A stretch of DNA of 64,000 nucleotides, from the NCBI GenBank assembly GCA_028015205.1, contig CM051514.1, positions 46,268,150 through 46,332,149 of the forward strand, read 5' to 3'. The notes beneath the pieces were generated by a model. The model was not told the origin of the DNA. It saw nothing but the letters and a program-made list of their open reading frames with translations, and ran no database searches. A program made the position numbers and the translations under genes. This DNA is from Mytilisepta virgata (taxonomy: Eukaryota > Mollusca > Bivalvia > Mytilida > Mytilidae). Position 1 is the stretch's first letter; every line of letters starts with the position of its first letter. Shown one piece after another: positions 50,301 to 61,377 of the stretch.

Positions 50301-53300
50301 TAATATGAAACTACTATATACATGTATGTATCATATCATTTCATGATTTGATAGAACATGGCAAAACACTGATATTAACTAGAAAGATTTTGTGTTGAGC
50401 AACATAAAATGGTCCTTAGTATCAACAAAAGTTGATACCCAAAATTGTCTCTCATCCATCCTGCTTTGACATAGCGAGCCTTATTTTTAATGTGTTAATG
50501 CAAGAGGTAACAAACTGCAGGAAAACATGTCACCCTACCTAGACACATTATTCTGACTGAACAAGTGTTTACAATTACTCCATAATGCCACATGCTTAGC
50601 AGAGATAACTATTAGCATAAAGACCCAAAAAAGAGCTTCCTATACGTAACTATTGATTATAAATCAGTCATTAATTATTTTCTTTCATCTGCTGATCAAT
50701 TACAAACTTCAATCTGATTCTAACCACTACTGTTTGGGACTCAAATAATAAATTTGATGTATTGGAAATCAGGGGAGGTAACCACAGAATTTAGTCATTA
50801 CTCTAATGAGAAGTATATCAATGATTCCAATCAGGTAAAATTAAGAAATATACCTCACAGAAAAGTGTATCAGCTACCATCCATATATTGGAGATATTTT
50901 CATGATTCATACCAGACTGCTCTCCAACATACTTGTAAAAATCCTGTAAATAAACGTATCAATTTGAAACAAGGCATACTGACTTAATCTGAAGCAAAGA
51001 AGTAACATTTTTATTGCTGTAGTTCATCTAGAAGTCACAGTAAGGCTTTTAAGATGGAGAAAACCATTCTTGTAATAATCAGGCATATAATTACTGATCT
51101 TTATTAACTTTATTTCTAATTGATCAATAACATCAATATTTACATAAATTGTTTTACTTTGGTTTTACTTTATTCTAGCTGATCACTAACATCAACATAT
51201 AATTTCTATTTTCAATTTTTAGTAGATAAAAGTTATCTACCATTTACAGAGTTGTCTGATCTTTGGAGAAGGTGTCTTCCATAGATATCAATGAATAATT
51301 TTTTTTCCGTTTTTCTGAAAAATATTTTTTTCTTACAATATATCCTCCACACATTAATGATATATGTTCTTGGATATATTTCCACACATTTTCTATGTCT
51401 GATGGAGGCCTTCTTCAAGTCCCTATTTCTGTACTTTTTGCCCTTTGACAAGAAACCTTTTATCAGGAAAGATAGCTCATGCAAATGGCAGACAACTCCA
51501 ATATTGAGGGCAGTACAGGGTTAATTTCGTGCAAAATTTTTTGCAATCTTTATTTCTCTTGTCACCGTGCTGATGGGTTGTTGATCACCATGTTTTGAGC
51601 AAATTGAGAACTAGAGGCTCCCAGGAGCCTGTATCGCTCACCTGCACTATGTCCATCTTGACTGGCAGCCTGGAACATTGCTGTCAAGTTCCAATTGTCT
51701 CACTGGTTTCAAACAAGAAGATCATTCCATGAACTTTTCCATTAGGCTCTATGTTAAACTAGGTTCCACTCTGGCAGCCACCTTGGATGGTGGACAGGGT
51801 CATCGGATATAGACCACACTGCCTGATTTTGTTCCAATTGGCCAAACAGTTTCAGATAAGTAGATCTTTATCCAATAGGGTCTTATGTTAAACTATGTTC
51901 GACTCTGCCAGCTATCCTGGATGATGGGTCAAGTCATCAGATATAATTCTGAAAGAGAACCACCTAAGGACCATTGCTACCTACTTTTGTTCCAATTGGC
52001 CAAGTGCTTTCAGACAAGAAAATCTAAGTAAATTCCCATAGGGTCCTATTACTTAGTTCGGCTCTGGCGGCCATATTGAATGACAGGCGAAATCATCAGA
52101 TACACTTCGGAAAGAGGACCACCTAAGGACCATTGCTGCCAAGTTTTATTCCAATTGGCCAAATGGTTTCAGATAAGTAGATCTTTATCCAATAGGGTCT
52201 TATGTTAAACTATGTTCGACTCTGCCAGCTATCCTGGATGACGGGTCGAGTCATCAGATATAATTCTGAAAGAGAACCACCTAAGGACCATTGCTACCTA
52301 CTTTTGTTCCAATTGGCCAAGTGCTTTCAGACAAGAAAATCTAAGTAAATTCCGATAGGGTCCTATTACTTAGTTCGGCTCTGGCGGCCATATTGAATGA
52401 CAGGCGAAATCATCAGATACACTTCGGAAAGAGGACCACCTAAGGACCATTGCTGCCAAGTTTTATTCCAATTGGCCAAATGGTTTCAGAGAAGAAGATC
52501 TTTCAGTAAATTTCCCATAAGATCCTATGTTAAACTATGTTCGACTCTGGGGCCATCCTGGATGACTGGTCAAGTCATGAGATATAATTCTGAAAGAGAA
52601 CTACCTAAGGACCATTGCTACCAACTTTTGTTCCAATTAGCAAAGCAGTTTCGGACAAGAAGATCTTCAAGTAAATTTCCCATACATGTAGGATCCTATG
52701 TAAAACTATGTTAGGCTCTGGTGGCCATCTTTGATGATGGACAGGGTCATAGATTTTATATTTCTGAAAGAGGATCACCTAAGGACCATTTCTGCCTAGT
52801 TTTGTTCCAACTGGCTAAGTGCTTTCAGACAACAAGATCTTTATGTAAATTTCTCATAAGGTCCTATGTTAAACTAAGTTTGGCTCTGGCGGCCATCTTA
52901 GATAACGGGCCGAGTCATCGGATACAATTATGAAAGAGTACCACATAAGGACCATTGCTGCCAAGTTTTGTTCCAATTGGCCCAGTGGTTTCAGGAGAAC
53001 ATCTTTAAAGGAAAGTTTAAGACAACTACGACAGACGCCAAGTGATGACAATAGCTCACCTGGCAGCTAAAAATGTAGTGTGCAGGGCCAAATTTTATTT
53101 TATCGTTCATCGTGAATGATATTTTTATTCTCGTTGCAAATGTCCATATCTCCTCTGTACGACCCTCAATATTAGCACATAATAGTTTGGGCTAACTTTT
53201 TCCTAATTGATCATTATCATCAACATCTCAGTACTTAAAATTGGCCTTATCTTTTTCAAACTTTTCATAAAATTAACAAATTATATTCTTACTCTGATTT

Positions 53301-56300
53301 TACTTCATTTATAATTGATCCATAAAGATATATTATCTTCAGAGAGTCCTTATTTCATTCAAATTGATCAATTCTATCAACATAAAATGACTACAGTTTG
53401 GCCTCATTTATTCTAATTGATCAGTTTTATACACTGATACATTGTATTGCCTTATAATTACATGTACTATAGCTTTTTCGTCCTTATTCTAATTGATGAG
53501 TACCATTAATGTATAATAACCACAGTCTGGCCTTATTTATATAAACTGATCAGTATCATCAATATATACATATAATTACTCTAGTTTGACCTTACTTTAT
53601 TTCTAATTTCTTCCTGTTTAATCTCTGGAGTTTGTAAAGTTTCCTGGTATAATTCATCATATCTAGGACAATTCTCTCCCATATTAATAACCTGGTAAAC
53701 AAATTATTTCCTTTATATGGTGTATATAGATTTAAAATATGACATTATTGTTAGAAACATAATTTTTTAACATTTAAAATTTGTCAAAAATGACAACAAC
53801 AAAAAATTGGGGGGATGACAGAAATGACATTCTTCAGATAACTGAATATCACCTCATCATTCATTTCAAATTCCAAAAATAATTCTACATTAAAGTCTGA
53901 AAATATCTTTTATCAAGAAAAACAATAGTGGACACAAATATATCTTGCCTGCATTGTTTAATTGATTTAATAATTCAGTAAATTAAATATCAGTAAAACT
54001 CCGCAAACCAGAGAACTCTTACAATATCTTCTTTCTTTGGTCGAGTATGTACTGGTACTGGCTGCCATAACAAATCTGGTTTCCATATCTCGCTACCATT
54101 AGGAGGATACAAGCCTGCCAAATTACAGTAAGCACTCATTAAGCAACGGTCTTCATTTGAACTTGCAACTTCTATCTGAAAAAAATAATTCATCAAAAGA
54201 ATTTCAAAATCAGGGGGTATATATTACAGGGGACATTAAAGGACCAAAGTCAACTGTAAACAAGAATCAAAAATTGAGTAAAATAATAAAAATCACATGG
54301 CATCAATATGGTAAGAATCCTCTTCTGACCTATGACCTAATCAAAGCAGGGCTACACTTATGTTTTTTATCCATTCTAGAAAATATATTTTGAAAATTAG
54401 TTGTGGCTAAGTTACTGAGAACTTTTATGACGGAAGTACGCAGGGGCAAATGGAAGGACTCACAAGAAGTAAACCAGTATACCCCCCCCCCCCCCCCACT
54501 CATCCAGTGCAGGGGTATAATTAGATGAAGGAATTTTAAGGATCAGGCCAATGTCGATTCATCGAAACAAACAACTTACTTCTTTATGTGTGTAAGTACT
54601 GTTCAGGAAGCCATCATATCTTTCTCTTAACCACTGACCTAAATTGTAATGCATCATCATTCCCTCCTGGAATATATATAAAAAGATTAGTAGTCAAAAA
54701 AGGTAGAATAAAAAACCTTCTCTTTACATCCATGTTATATTCTACATTTCATATATCTATGAACTGTTGACCCCGAACACGACCTTTTAGAACACCTATT
54801 CAGCAAGATAATGTGACCTTTTTACTACATCTCATCGCTTTTAATCACATATTTGAAACTGTTATACTCGGTACAGAAATTTTTAACACGAATAAGATTT
54901 TATGAAGTATTTTAATCTTTGGTATTTTTTGGTATTGTAATATTTTCATGAACTTGGTAACTTTAGTGAAAGGTCTTGATTCTTTGATATAATGATAGTG
55001 ATTTTATTGATTGAATTTGATATAATAAAAATGTACATTTCAAACTAGAAAATACGAATTATTTGCTAAAGAAATAATGTACTGATGCCATCCTTTATGG
55101 TTACACGGATATGCATCATATTTCTGTAAACTTTTCACAAAGTGACAGCATACAATAAACAATACATTGACAATAGAATATATTTTATATTCTATATTGG
55201 TACTTCTTACCTTTGTTAACCAGCCAAGTCCTTGTGGCCACTTGTCCGCTTGGTTTGGATCTTTTGGGAATATAACAACAGGTGATCTATCTCCATGTCG
55301 AAACACCTACAATGTATACAAACCAGTAGTGCTTTCCCACTGAAATTTGTGAAGGCATGGTAAATTTCGTATTTTGAGGGCACTCAATGGTTAAAAAAGA
55401 TAATATTGGGGGCACCCCACCTTGACATGAGGGCAGTATAATTTTCAAAACCTGCAATAATCAGTCTTCACCCTAGTGTGGTGGTGTAAAAGTTTCATAA
55501 AAGTGTGCCAACACAACAGGGGTACATGATTAAATGCAAATCAGTTTAAATTCATGATGAGGGCAGCATGGTGCTTGAAGATGGAGGCATGGTGCAGCGC
55601 CATGCTAAATTGGTCTAGGGAAACCTCTAAACCATATAAATTCATCACGATTTCCATAACAATGTTCCATAAATACAAACCTTTCTAGAGAGGATAAGTG
55701 ATATGTGACAAGAAAGCATTATGCAAGAGGAGAAGCAAAAGTCATTTTGAATGTGATCAATACTTTCCATTCACAAGATACAGTGTAATATAATACTAAT
55801 GAAATTTTTCAATAGAAAGGGGAGGACACTCACTACTACAAACTGTGACAGAATAACACACAATGCTAATAATTCAATCAAAAAAATATATATCAACAAT
55901 ACTTTTGGTAGCCACTGAACTAAGTCATAAAGATATAGTCCAAAAGAGCATGCCTTAACTTCTAAGTTGCTCCCGGAAATGTATACAACAGTGAAACCTA
56001 ATCACTACTTCATTCACATTATTATTTATCTTGTGTTTCTCATTCTCACTATGTTCCAAGTCTTGCATGTAATGGTATTACAGTCGGACTTACAGTGGTC
56101 TCAGTCTCTGCATACGGACTCCAACTTTGATTTTGATAAGAGTTAGGATGAAGTCAAGCACTACACAGCGACTTCTTTGCCCGAATTGCCCTCCAGGGTG
56201 AGCCCTGAATAAAGCTAGATTGCCATTATCTAACACAGAAAACACAGAAAGCATTGGACAAATTACTACATACAACATATACCTTCTGTGTGTTTGTAGA

Positions 56301-58461
56301 TCAGAAATTGTATTGCATACTTCTTTTCTTTTTGTAAAAAATGTTGTTAGCGTACTCTGATTTTAATGCCGTCAAAATTTTCTGGGGCGAACACTGAAAC
56401 AAATATCTAGAGCAATTAAAATCAATTAAGTTGATGGTTACTGTTAAATATCTCCACCTGTTTAGCGTTGTCACCTGTTGCTGCATAACAGGGTCCATTT
56501 TTCACACATATCCTATCATGATCAGCATTGCTATTTTTACCCTTGTCAATAACAGGATTACTTTTTCATAATTTTATCATTGTGGGACGTATAAATCACC
56601 CGTCATGCACAGATACACATGATCTGCTACACTCTCTGTTTTAACTAAAATATAAGGCTAATTACAATGTATATCGTTATCAGTGATCATCAGTGATGAG
56701 AATGACCATGCAGTTGTCATGTCAAGTCATTAACAGGGTTACCTTTAAACATTGAATGTCACTGACAGGATGATTTTCCAAATTTCCAGGTCATGAACAG
56801 TTTCCGGTTTGACCAAAACAATTGGCACATATATACCCACTTTTTAATGGATGAAGCCCCCGGGGTATCAAATGAAATGGCACGACACCCCTTACATGAG
56901 TGGCAGAGATGATTATTGAGAATATAAAATTGACATAAAAAGTATCCAAAAGTTTGAAATATAGTTTTTATTTAAAAATTAATTTGGCAATGAATTTGTT
57001 AAAAGTTTAAGTTATTTTAAGTAATGATTCACGTGATTTTTCCAAAATAATGTTTGGTTTACTTAACTTATTGATTTGTAGTTATCTCCCCTTAAAAAGG
57101 ACAATATCAGGCTGGCAAAGGTAATAAAGTGTTTGTATTGTTAATTTGTCTAAACTGTATGATTATTCTGTTTGCAAAACATGTTTTCTTTACATATACA
57201 GTAAATTTTGGATAAGATCTTGATAAATAATTATGCTAAAATTTTCAATATTACAAATTTGCACACCACAAGTAATTTTTGTATTGGATAGAATAAGAAT
57301 ACTAATCGACTATTTGTCAGAACCTATAAATAGCTAGGTAAATATGACCAATTGGATATATAACTTGGCCAAACTTCATTGAATCTGGATTTGATTTAAA
57401 TCTGTTTGATTTGATTTCTATTTTGGACTGTCTCAAATTTTAATAGCTGTTTAGTTCTCCCAATGTGTAGGATTTTAGTATTTTTGACACTATTTTTGTT
57501 ATAAAGAACTTATATACTTTTCTGTTAATAAATATATGAAATAGAAACATTTTAGTCTTATTGCCAATAACTCAGATCCCAGTGGAACGAACTACTCTGG
57601 ATTGCCTTTAAAACCCTAATTGAATAGCCATCACTTGTGGCATTCATCGTCTATATCACTTGATGACGTCCATCATTTGGCAGTTTGTCCGTCTTCTGTT
57701 GGTTTTAGGTAATTCCAGAGCGGGGCTTGGTAACATATTGAGACCTACTGAAAGTAGAATATCAGCTCCAGTTGACCTAACGACGTCGTAGAACAATTGC
57801 TTTTTAAATTGTGACGTCATACTTTTACTTTGTGATTTCAAAAAACTATGGGAATTTGTTTGAATTTTAGCAATGGTGGACGCTACTGTCAACTCGAGTA
57901 TTGCCAATGAAGAATACATAACTCAGACCCCAGTAGAACGAACTACTCTGGATTGCCTTCACTTGTGGCATTCATCGTCTATATCACTTGGTGACGTTCA
58001 TTGTTTGGAAGTTTGTCCATCATCTGTGGGTTTTTGGTTATTCCAGACCTGTTTTGTATTCAGCATGGCTTGGTAACATATAATTTTGATACCGAACCAC
58101 AGGGGTCATTACAATTGACACAGTATGTTATCTGTGATTGATCCGGCCCCGATGGTATTATGGATCGGGGACGGATCAATCACAGATGACATACTGTGTC
58201 AATTGGAGCCCTGTGACCGAATCCTCCTGTTACACATCACATGTGAGACTACTATAACTACTGTGTTATAGTAGTCTCAGATCACATGTATCTTCTCCCT
58301 TTTTCAACAGGTTAATTATGCAAATTATGGTTGATTGTTTCCAATCATTTTCCCAGGAAATGTCTTACCAAATTAACCAGCCGGAGAGATGAATCTGCAC
58401 TACTGGTAGTTGTAATTATTGACAATAAAAACAGCGAAAACAGCAGCACATCCACTTTCAT
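41378..58461 (-). CDS. ACP2: Lysosomal/prostatic-type histidine acid phosphatase, complete, 11 exons
   Basis: Exons on the minus strand: 58461-58369, 55306-55211, 54666-54580, 54175-54023, 53691-53596, 50943-50854, 50145-50001, 48395-48313, 47830-47656, 46337-46215, 41490-41378. All junctions have AG/GT and matching phases, giving 417 residues (human ACP2 is about 423). Residues 1-22 are a signal peptide ([20 protein letters not shown]). [14 protein letters not shown] holds the phospho-accepting His. EDRCLMSA supplies a second substrate-binding Arg, and YSGHDTTV the His-Asp acid pair. [20 protein letters not shown] precedes the membrane anchor ([20 protein letters not shown]) and a basic tail ending SYNSFR. 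Several N-glycosylation sequons are visible (NST, NGT, NTS, NIS, NMS). The family hydrolyses phosphomonoesters at acid pH in lysosomes or outside the cell. An in-frame upstream ATG at 58479 would add MTAEEK; the inner ATG has the better context (A at -3). Confidence 0.93.
41491..43527 (-). other. Intron 10 of the acid phosphatase gene, left part
   Basis: AT-rich intron sequence, with a complete SINE at 42653-43009. No exon is seen. The intron as a whole runs from 41491 to 46214 and is enlarged by the pearl-like element at 43528-45970. Confidence 0.5.
42653..43009 (+). mobile_element. Complete tRNA-derived SINE, 357 bp, with 14-bp target duplication
   Basis: It is flanked by TCAATGTACTTTAA at 42639-42652 and 43010-43023. 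The head has an A-box-like GTAGCGTGCTCGCC and a B box (GGGATCGATCCCGG). It ends ATTCATCCATCC. This is the same family as 33056-33416 in the opposite orientation; the two share the CTCGGCTCAGAGTCAGTATA-type central block. It sits in sense-opposite orientation in intron 10 of the acid phosphatase gene. Confidence 0.85.
43528..45970 (+). mobile_element. Large pearl-like element (ATACGACCGC family), 2.4 kb
   Basis: The 5' end has an imperfect palindrome GCTCCGC-TGG-GCGCAGC (43528-43544) and ATACGACCGC (43548-43557). The 3' end has a GACGAC microsatellite and a hairpin at 45942-45970 whose arms begin with the same ATACGACCGC. Inside lie C- and A-rich tandem duplications of about 235 bp (43960-44195 and 44195-44430), GGTTTCTGACACAGAATAAC blocks near 43858 and 44737, about 250-bp units with TTTAATTTTGGACC (44890-45350), and three ~161-bp core units. 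Its last 619 bp match 1-631. That it is one element rather than several nested ones is inferred from the matching ends. Confidence 0.6.
46448..47297. mobile_element. Non-autonomous TIR transposon, 850 bp, TA target
   Basis: The ends are CTGTGGATTCATT and AATGAATCCACAG, flanked by TA on each side (46446-46447 and 47298-47299). Subterminal sequence also pairs (TTCGT near the left, ACGAA near the right). A TA duplication and short TIRs suggest a Tc1/mariner-type mobiliser. The inner sequence has no transposase. It lies in intron 9 of the acid phosphatase gene. A truncated relative is at 4218. Confidence 0.65.
48706..49292 (+). mobile_element. Complete pearl-like element (ATATGCCCGTC family)
   Basis: The 5' side carries ATATGCCCGTC at 48731-48741. 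The 3' side ends with the perfect hairpin CCCGTCAAAA/TTTTGACGGG (49268-49287) and GACGGGCATAT (49282-49292), the exact complement of the 5' motif. Two core units (around CACGAAAAAGTATACAGATC and CACCAAAAAGTATACAGATC) are about 170 bp apart. A GACGGACAGATGGATAGAC tract precedes the hairpin. It lies in intron 7 of the acid phosphatase gene. Confidence 0.7.
50437..50640 (-). mobile_element. Degenerate SINE fragment
   Basis: Shares GACATAGCGAGCC, TTTTTAATGTGTTA, GTCACCCTACCTAGACACAT and TTATTCTGACTGA with the 33056-33416 SINE in order. The head is lost. It is in intron 6 of the acid phosphatase gene. Confidence 0.5.
51295..51510 (+). repeat. Old dispersed repeat (pair with 32590-32815)
   Basis: Shares CCACACATTA, CTGATGGAGGCCTTCTTC and AGGAAAGATAGCTCATGCAA with the region at 32590-32815 in the same order. 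The following part of the repeat resumes at 53095 after the inserted element, and in the other copy at 33418 after a SINE. Confidence 0.45.
51613..53072 (+). mobile_element. Pearl-like element with seven ~160-bp core units
   Basis: The 5' palindrome is GGCTCC-CA-GGAGCC (51616-51629), followed by CGCTCACCTG. The landmark GACCATTGC, or a variant, recurs at 51969, 52128, 52286, 52445, 52610, 52784 and 52950. Two adjacent units are repeated as a nearly perfect 317-bp block (51969-52285 and 52286-52602), showing recent expansion. The 3' end is AATAGCTCACCTGGCAGCT, apparently a collapsed hairpin. Open frames in it (for example [20 protein letters not shown]) follow the repeat and are not treated as genes. 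It lies in intron 5 of the acid phosphatase gene. Confidence 0.75.
57556..58083 (+). repeat. Direct repeat of ~190 bp, two copies 341 bp apart
   Basis: Both copies run from CAATAACTCAGA or CATAACTCAGA through ACGAACTACTCTGGATTGCC, CACTTGTGGCATTCATCGTC and TGGCTTGGTAACATAT-like ends. The first has an extra ~18 bp after GATTGCC. No coding content is recognised. Confidence 0.6.
58098..58216. repeat. Long hairpin, ~52-bp arms
   Basis: The left arm contains ACAATTGACACAGTATGTTA and GATTGATCCGGCCCCGAT. The right arm is its inverted copy ending GTGTCAATTGGAGCCCTGTG. A few mismatches and one small indel; the loop is short (GGTATTATGG). A second hairpin, GAGACTACTATAAC/GTTATAGTAGTCTC, follows at 58245-58279. 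Confidence 0.75.
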
Positions 58462-58760
58462 TTTCTCTTCGGCTGTCATGTGATTTCCGATGTAAAGAAA
58501 GGGAGATAATTACCGCGCCAAATTCGAAATAATGCAAATTAAGGTGCACAGAAATTATTGGTAAAATTTTGCTTGATTTTGAGCAAAAATTTGTAGATAA
58601 TTAGGTCCAAATAAGACTAAGACTAGTTTATTGGAAATATCAAATTAAATGATGTCTTCCACAGACAATGTATAATGTTAGATATTAAATCCATAATATC
58701 AAAAACAAATATATTCAATATGGCATGTATGGGATAAAATATCCTAACATTGTTATTATG
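58462..58760 (-). promoter_or_regulatory. 5' UTR/promoter interval of the acid phosphatase gene
   Basis: Only about 300 bp separate the start codon from an upstream LINE fragment, so the promoter is probably here. TCATGTGA (58476-58483), an M-box/CLEAR-like E-box of the kind read by MiT/TFE factors that control lysosomal genes, overlaps the upstream ATG. TTTGGCGCG (near 58520, minus strand) matches an E2F-type site. Function is inference. Confidence 0.35.
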
Positions 58761-58766
58761 GTTAGT

Positions 58767-59040
58767 TTAGTGTAAAACAGCGGACTGGATAAATTCACAG
58801 ATATGTTTCACCTCAGCTATATTTTCAGGATTCATAAGATGAAAATTCTGAAATTTTCGACAATGCTCTTCATTTTCTAATTTATTACAAACAGAACATA
58901 ATCTCAAGTTTCTTTGAATGTTAGGTCTGCAATATCTACTTGCGTGAGCACTTATTCGCAGTTTTGTTAAATGTTTGACTATAGTTTTAGGTAGATTCAA
59001 GTCTAAATATCTTGTGATATAAATTCTTTATAGCAAAAAG
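58767..59040 (-). mobile_element. LINE ORF2 C-terminal fragment
   Basis: The minus frame reads VKHLTKLRISAHASRYCRPN, then RNLRLCSVCNKLENEEHCRK. This is the LRISAH plus Cys/His knuckle region after the reverse transcriptase of CR1/Jockey-type LINEs. The fragment is short and 5'-truncated, and the knuckle is incomplete at its end. Confidence 0.6.
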
Positions 59041-59247
59041 TTTAGAATCAGATTCTTGGGTTTGAAAAAAAGTTAAGTTGTTCTTTAATAGATTTATTAT
59101 AATGATCATTAATTATTTTAGATACTTCTTTTTCGGATATCTTAGATATGTCCATTTTCATCACGCAGTTCTCAAACTTTGTAGGAACAAATTACCAATT
59201 ATAATTAGATGCGCTAAAATAATTGAGACAAATCATGCCCTACAGCT

Positions 59248-59280
59248 GAGACTACTGTGTTATAGTAGTCTCAGCCTACA
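59248..59280. repeat. Short hairpin CTGAGACTACT/AGTAGTCTCAG
   Basis: Near-perfect inverted repeat around TGTGTTAT. The same GAGACTACT...AGTAGTCTC motif occurs at 58245-58279, about 1 kb away. Confidence 0.6.
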
Positions 59281-59450
59281 GTTACAATGACGCCAAATGT
59301 GGGGCTCGTCCGGGATATGGGTTGAAGATGGTATATCTTCATCGTCAGATGATGACTTTTGAGGTGTGGGTGGTGTAACGGGCTTCACAGGGGCGAATCC
59401 AGGGGGGGGGGGGGGCGAGGTGGCCCGGGCCCTTTACGAAACTACCCCTT

Positions 59451-59517
59451 TAGCTCAGTAGGTAGAGCGGCGGATTAATGTAACAAAGGTTCCAGGTTCG
59501 ATCCCTGGTTGGTGCGG
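59451..59517 (+). mobile_element. tRNA-like sequence, probably a SINE head
   Basis: Contains a perfect-looking D arm (GCTCAGTAGGTAGAGC, A box) and T arm (CCAGGTTCGATCCCTGG, B box) at tRNA-like spacing. The anticodon stem (GCGGA versus AACAA) and the acceptor stem do not pair, so it is not a working tRNA. A tRNA-derived SINE head or a tRNA pseudogene is the best reading. A G run lies just upstream (59402-59415). Confidence 0.6.
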
Positions 59518-59629
59518 TAGGTAATTTTGGGAGACAAGCTCTTTTATTATACTTAAGTATTTTTTTCCTATAGTAAATCAAGTGTAACATTTCGCTTACG
59601 TATTCATCCATGTTTGTTATATTTCACCG

Positions 59630-59790
59630 GTCATCGGGTTTATGTACTGTTCACCGTGGGGACAGTGCTGTATTCATATTTCGCGGTTTCCCCCCTTAAT
59701 CTCATTGGCTATCGGTCATCATGTTTATGTACTGTTCACTGGGAGAACAGTACTGTATTCATATTTCGCGGGTTTTTTTTTCATTCAAAA
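59630..59790 (+). repeat. Tandem repeat, two ~83-bp units
   Basis: GTTTATGTACTGTTCAC and GTATTCATATTTCGCGG occur in both units in the same order. A third partial unit (CACCGGTCACTCTG) follows near 59810. Confidence 0.6.
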
Positions 59791-59819
59791 GTCCTTGTAT
59801 GTTCTATTTCACCGGTCAC

Positions 59820-60480
59820 TCTGAATGCACAAATATAAGTTCTATTGAATGGGTTTTAATTTTGTTTGGTTTTTTGTTTATTAAGTATAATAAAACATCT
59901 GTTGACAGGTCATTTGGAGACAGTAAATTTATTACCCCTCATGACCAGTCATCAAATGTATACTGTTACACATGCCCAAAGCCAAAGCTTCAAACCTTTA
60001 CAATCCATACAATTTTAAAGAATTAAAAAAACATGCATAGAGTTGTCTTTCTTTTGCTATCATTTATAAAATTTTAGTTGTTTCACAGCTGCTCTTTCGT
60101 TGTCGTATCCAATCATTATATAGTTCCATTAAAGTTCTGGATTGAAGGTCTGATAAAATGTATTCATTTTCTTTAGATTTTGGGAACATTGCCACATCGT
60201 TGCATTGCACTGTTCAGTATAAGATAAGAAAAAAATATTTTATTTCCTAATCACAAAAATAAAAATAATAAAAACCTCTCTCTCCCACACACATACACCC
60301 TCACATACCACTATCATTCTGAGTGAGATGATTATGTATACACATGTACATTAACAATAACAATGACAAAGGACATGCAATGGACTGAGAGGACAGCTGT
60401 TTTAATATACTCAACAAAATAATATTGAACCCATGAGAGCTGATAAATAATTTAGGTTGGTGAACACACATTTAGTTTCT
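59820..60480. other. Non-coding stretch
   Basis: AT-rich. It contains short CT/CA-rich tracts (CTCTCTCTCCCACACACATA near 60276). No gene is recognised. Confidence 0.45.
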
Positions 60481-60482
60481 TA

Positions 60483-60820
60483 GTGTGTAAAAAGAAGATA
60501 TTCAAATAATTTTGAGTTAAATTCAATGTCTTCATTAGACATAAACCATATCATTACATTGTCATCAGATAATACAAATAAATATGGGAATTTTGTAAAG
60601 AGCTCATCAAGAAATATTTTCCTTTCTTTAACGTAAGGTGCACATTTAAATAAAAAATGTTCTTCATCTTCAACAGAGTTCATCGAGCAAAATTGGCATA
60701 TTCTTTCTGATCTTGGCAGTACAATATTTCTACCACTCTCATATGCTTTCCTTTCATATCGGACTCTCTCTATACAATGATTACTTAATCTAAATCTAGT
60801 TAATATTATTCATGTATCTC
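60483..60820 (-). mobile_element. LINE ORF2 C-terminal fragment with intact Cys/His knuckle
   Basis: The minus frame reads FRLSNHCIERVRYERKAYES, GRNIVLPRSERICQFC, then MNSVEDEEHFLFKCAPYVKE. The C-x2-C, H, C arrangement and the EEHFLF(K)C motif are typical of the segment following reverse transcriptase in CR1/Jockey-type LINEs. No reverse transcriptase is present nearby. Confidence 0.7.
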
Positions 60821-61377
60821 TATTCTTCAACAGTGCTCGAGCCCAGAAAATGCGGAAAGCTAAAACTATAAGTTCTAGAGCAGTTTGACTTTAAACCTTT
60901 TTCTGTCTATGAAGAAATAACCCCTGGCACGTGACAAACACTCAATAGTACCACGGTTATTTCAAATATGCAATAAACAAGACTATGAACAACCCTTACT
61001 GAAATAATCCATAACGTTGTTAATTAAGGCCCAAATCAGAGTGATTCCCCTTTATGAGGTCAGTTTATGTATAACTTTCACCCTGTTACCCGACAATTTG
61101 AGTAAATGGGGTTTGATACCATCAGAAATGTGGGTATACACTAAGTTTGAAATATTCTATGATGCCAATTTTTGATGCACAAGATGTGTCTGTAAAACAC
61201 CGAAAAGTTCCGATTAACGACTCGACAATTGTGCTCAATGTAAAAAGCCGAAACAATAACCCCAAAACGTTGTAAAGCAAATTCACATGTCAATATGGGT
61301 AAATCCAAAATCATCTAAGGACAGAGCTATTCACGGGGGAGATAATTCTAAGCTTTCACAAATCCATGCCTTTTTAT

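Larger units (their letters stand above)
55307..58368 (-). other. Intron 1 of the acid phosphatase gene
   Basis: A 3-kb intron. It holds a direct duplication of about 190 bp (57556-57745 and 57897-58083; AACGAACTACTCTGGATTGC and TGGCATTCATCGTCTATATC occur in both), a long hairpin (58098-58216) and a short one (58245-58279). No exon is seen. Confidence 0.6.

Noticed and set aside
52397..52933. Frames reading [17 protein letters not shown] repeats
   Set aside because: They follow the ~160-bp core of a pearl-like element; the repetition comes from the DNA repeat, not from a protein gene.
59451..59517. Functional tRNA gene
   Set aside because: D and T arms look right, but the anticodon and acceptor stems do not pair.
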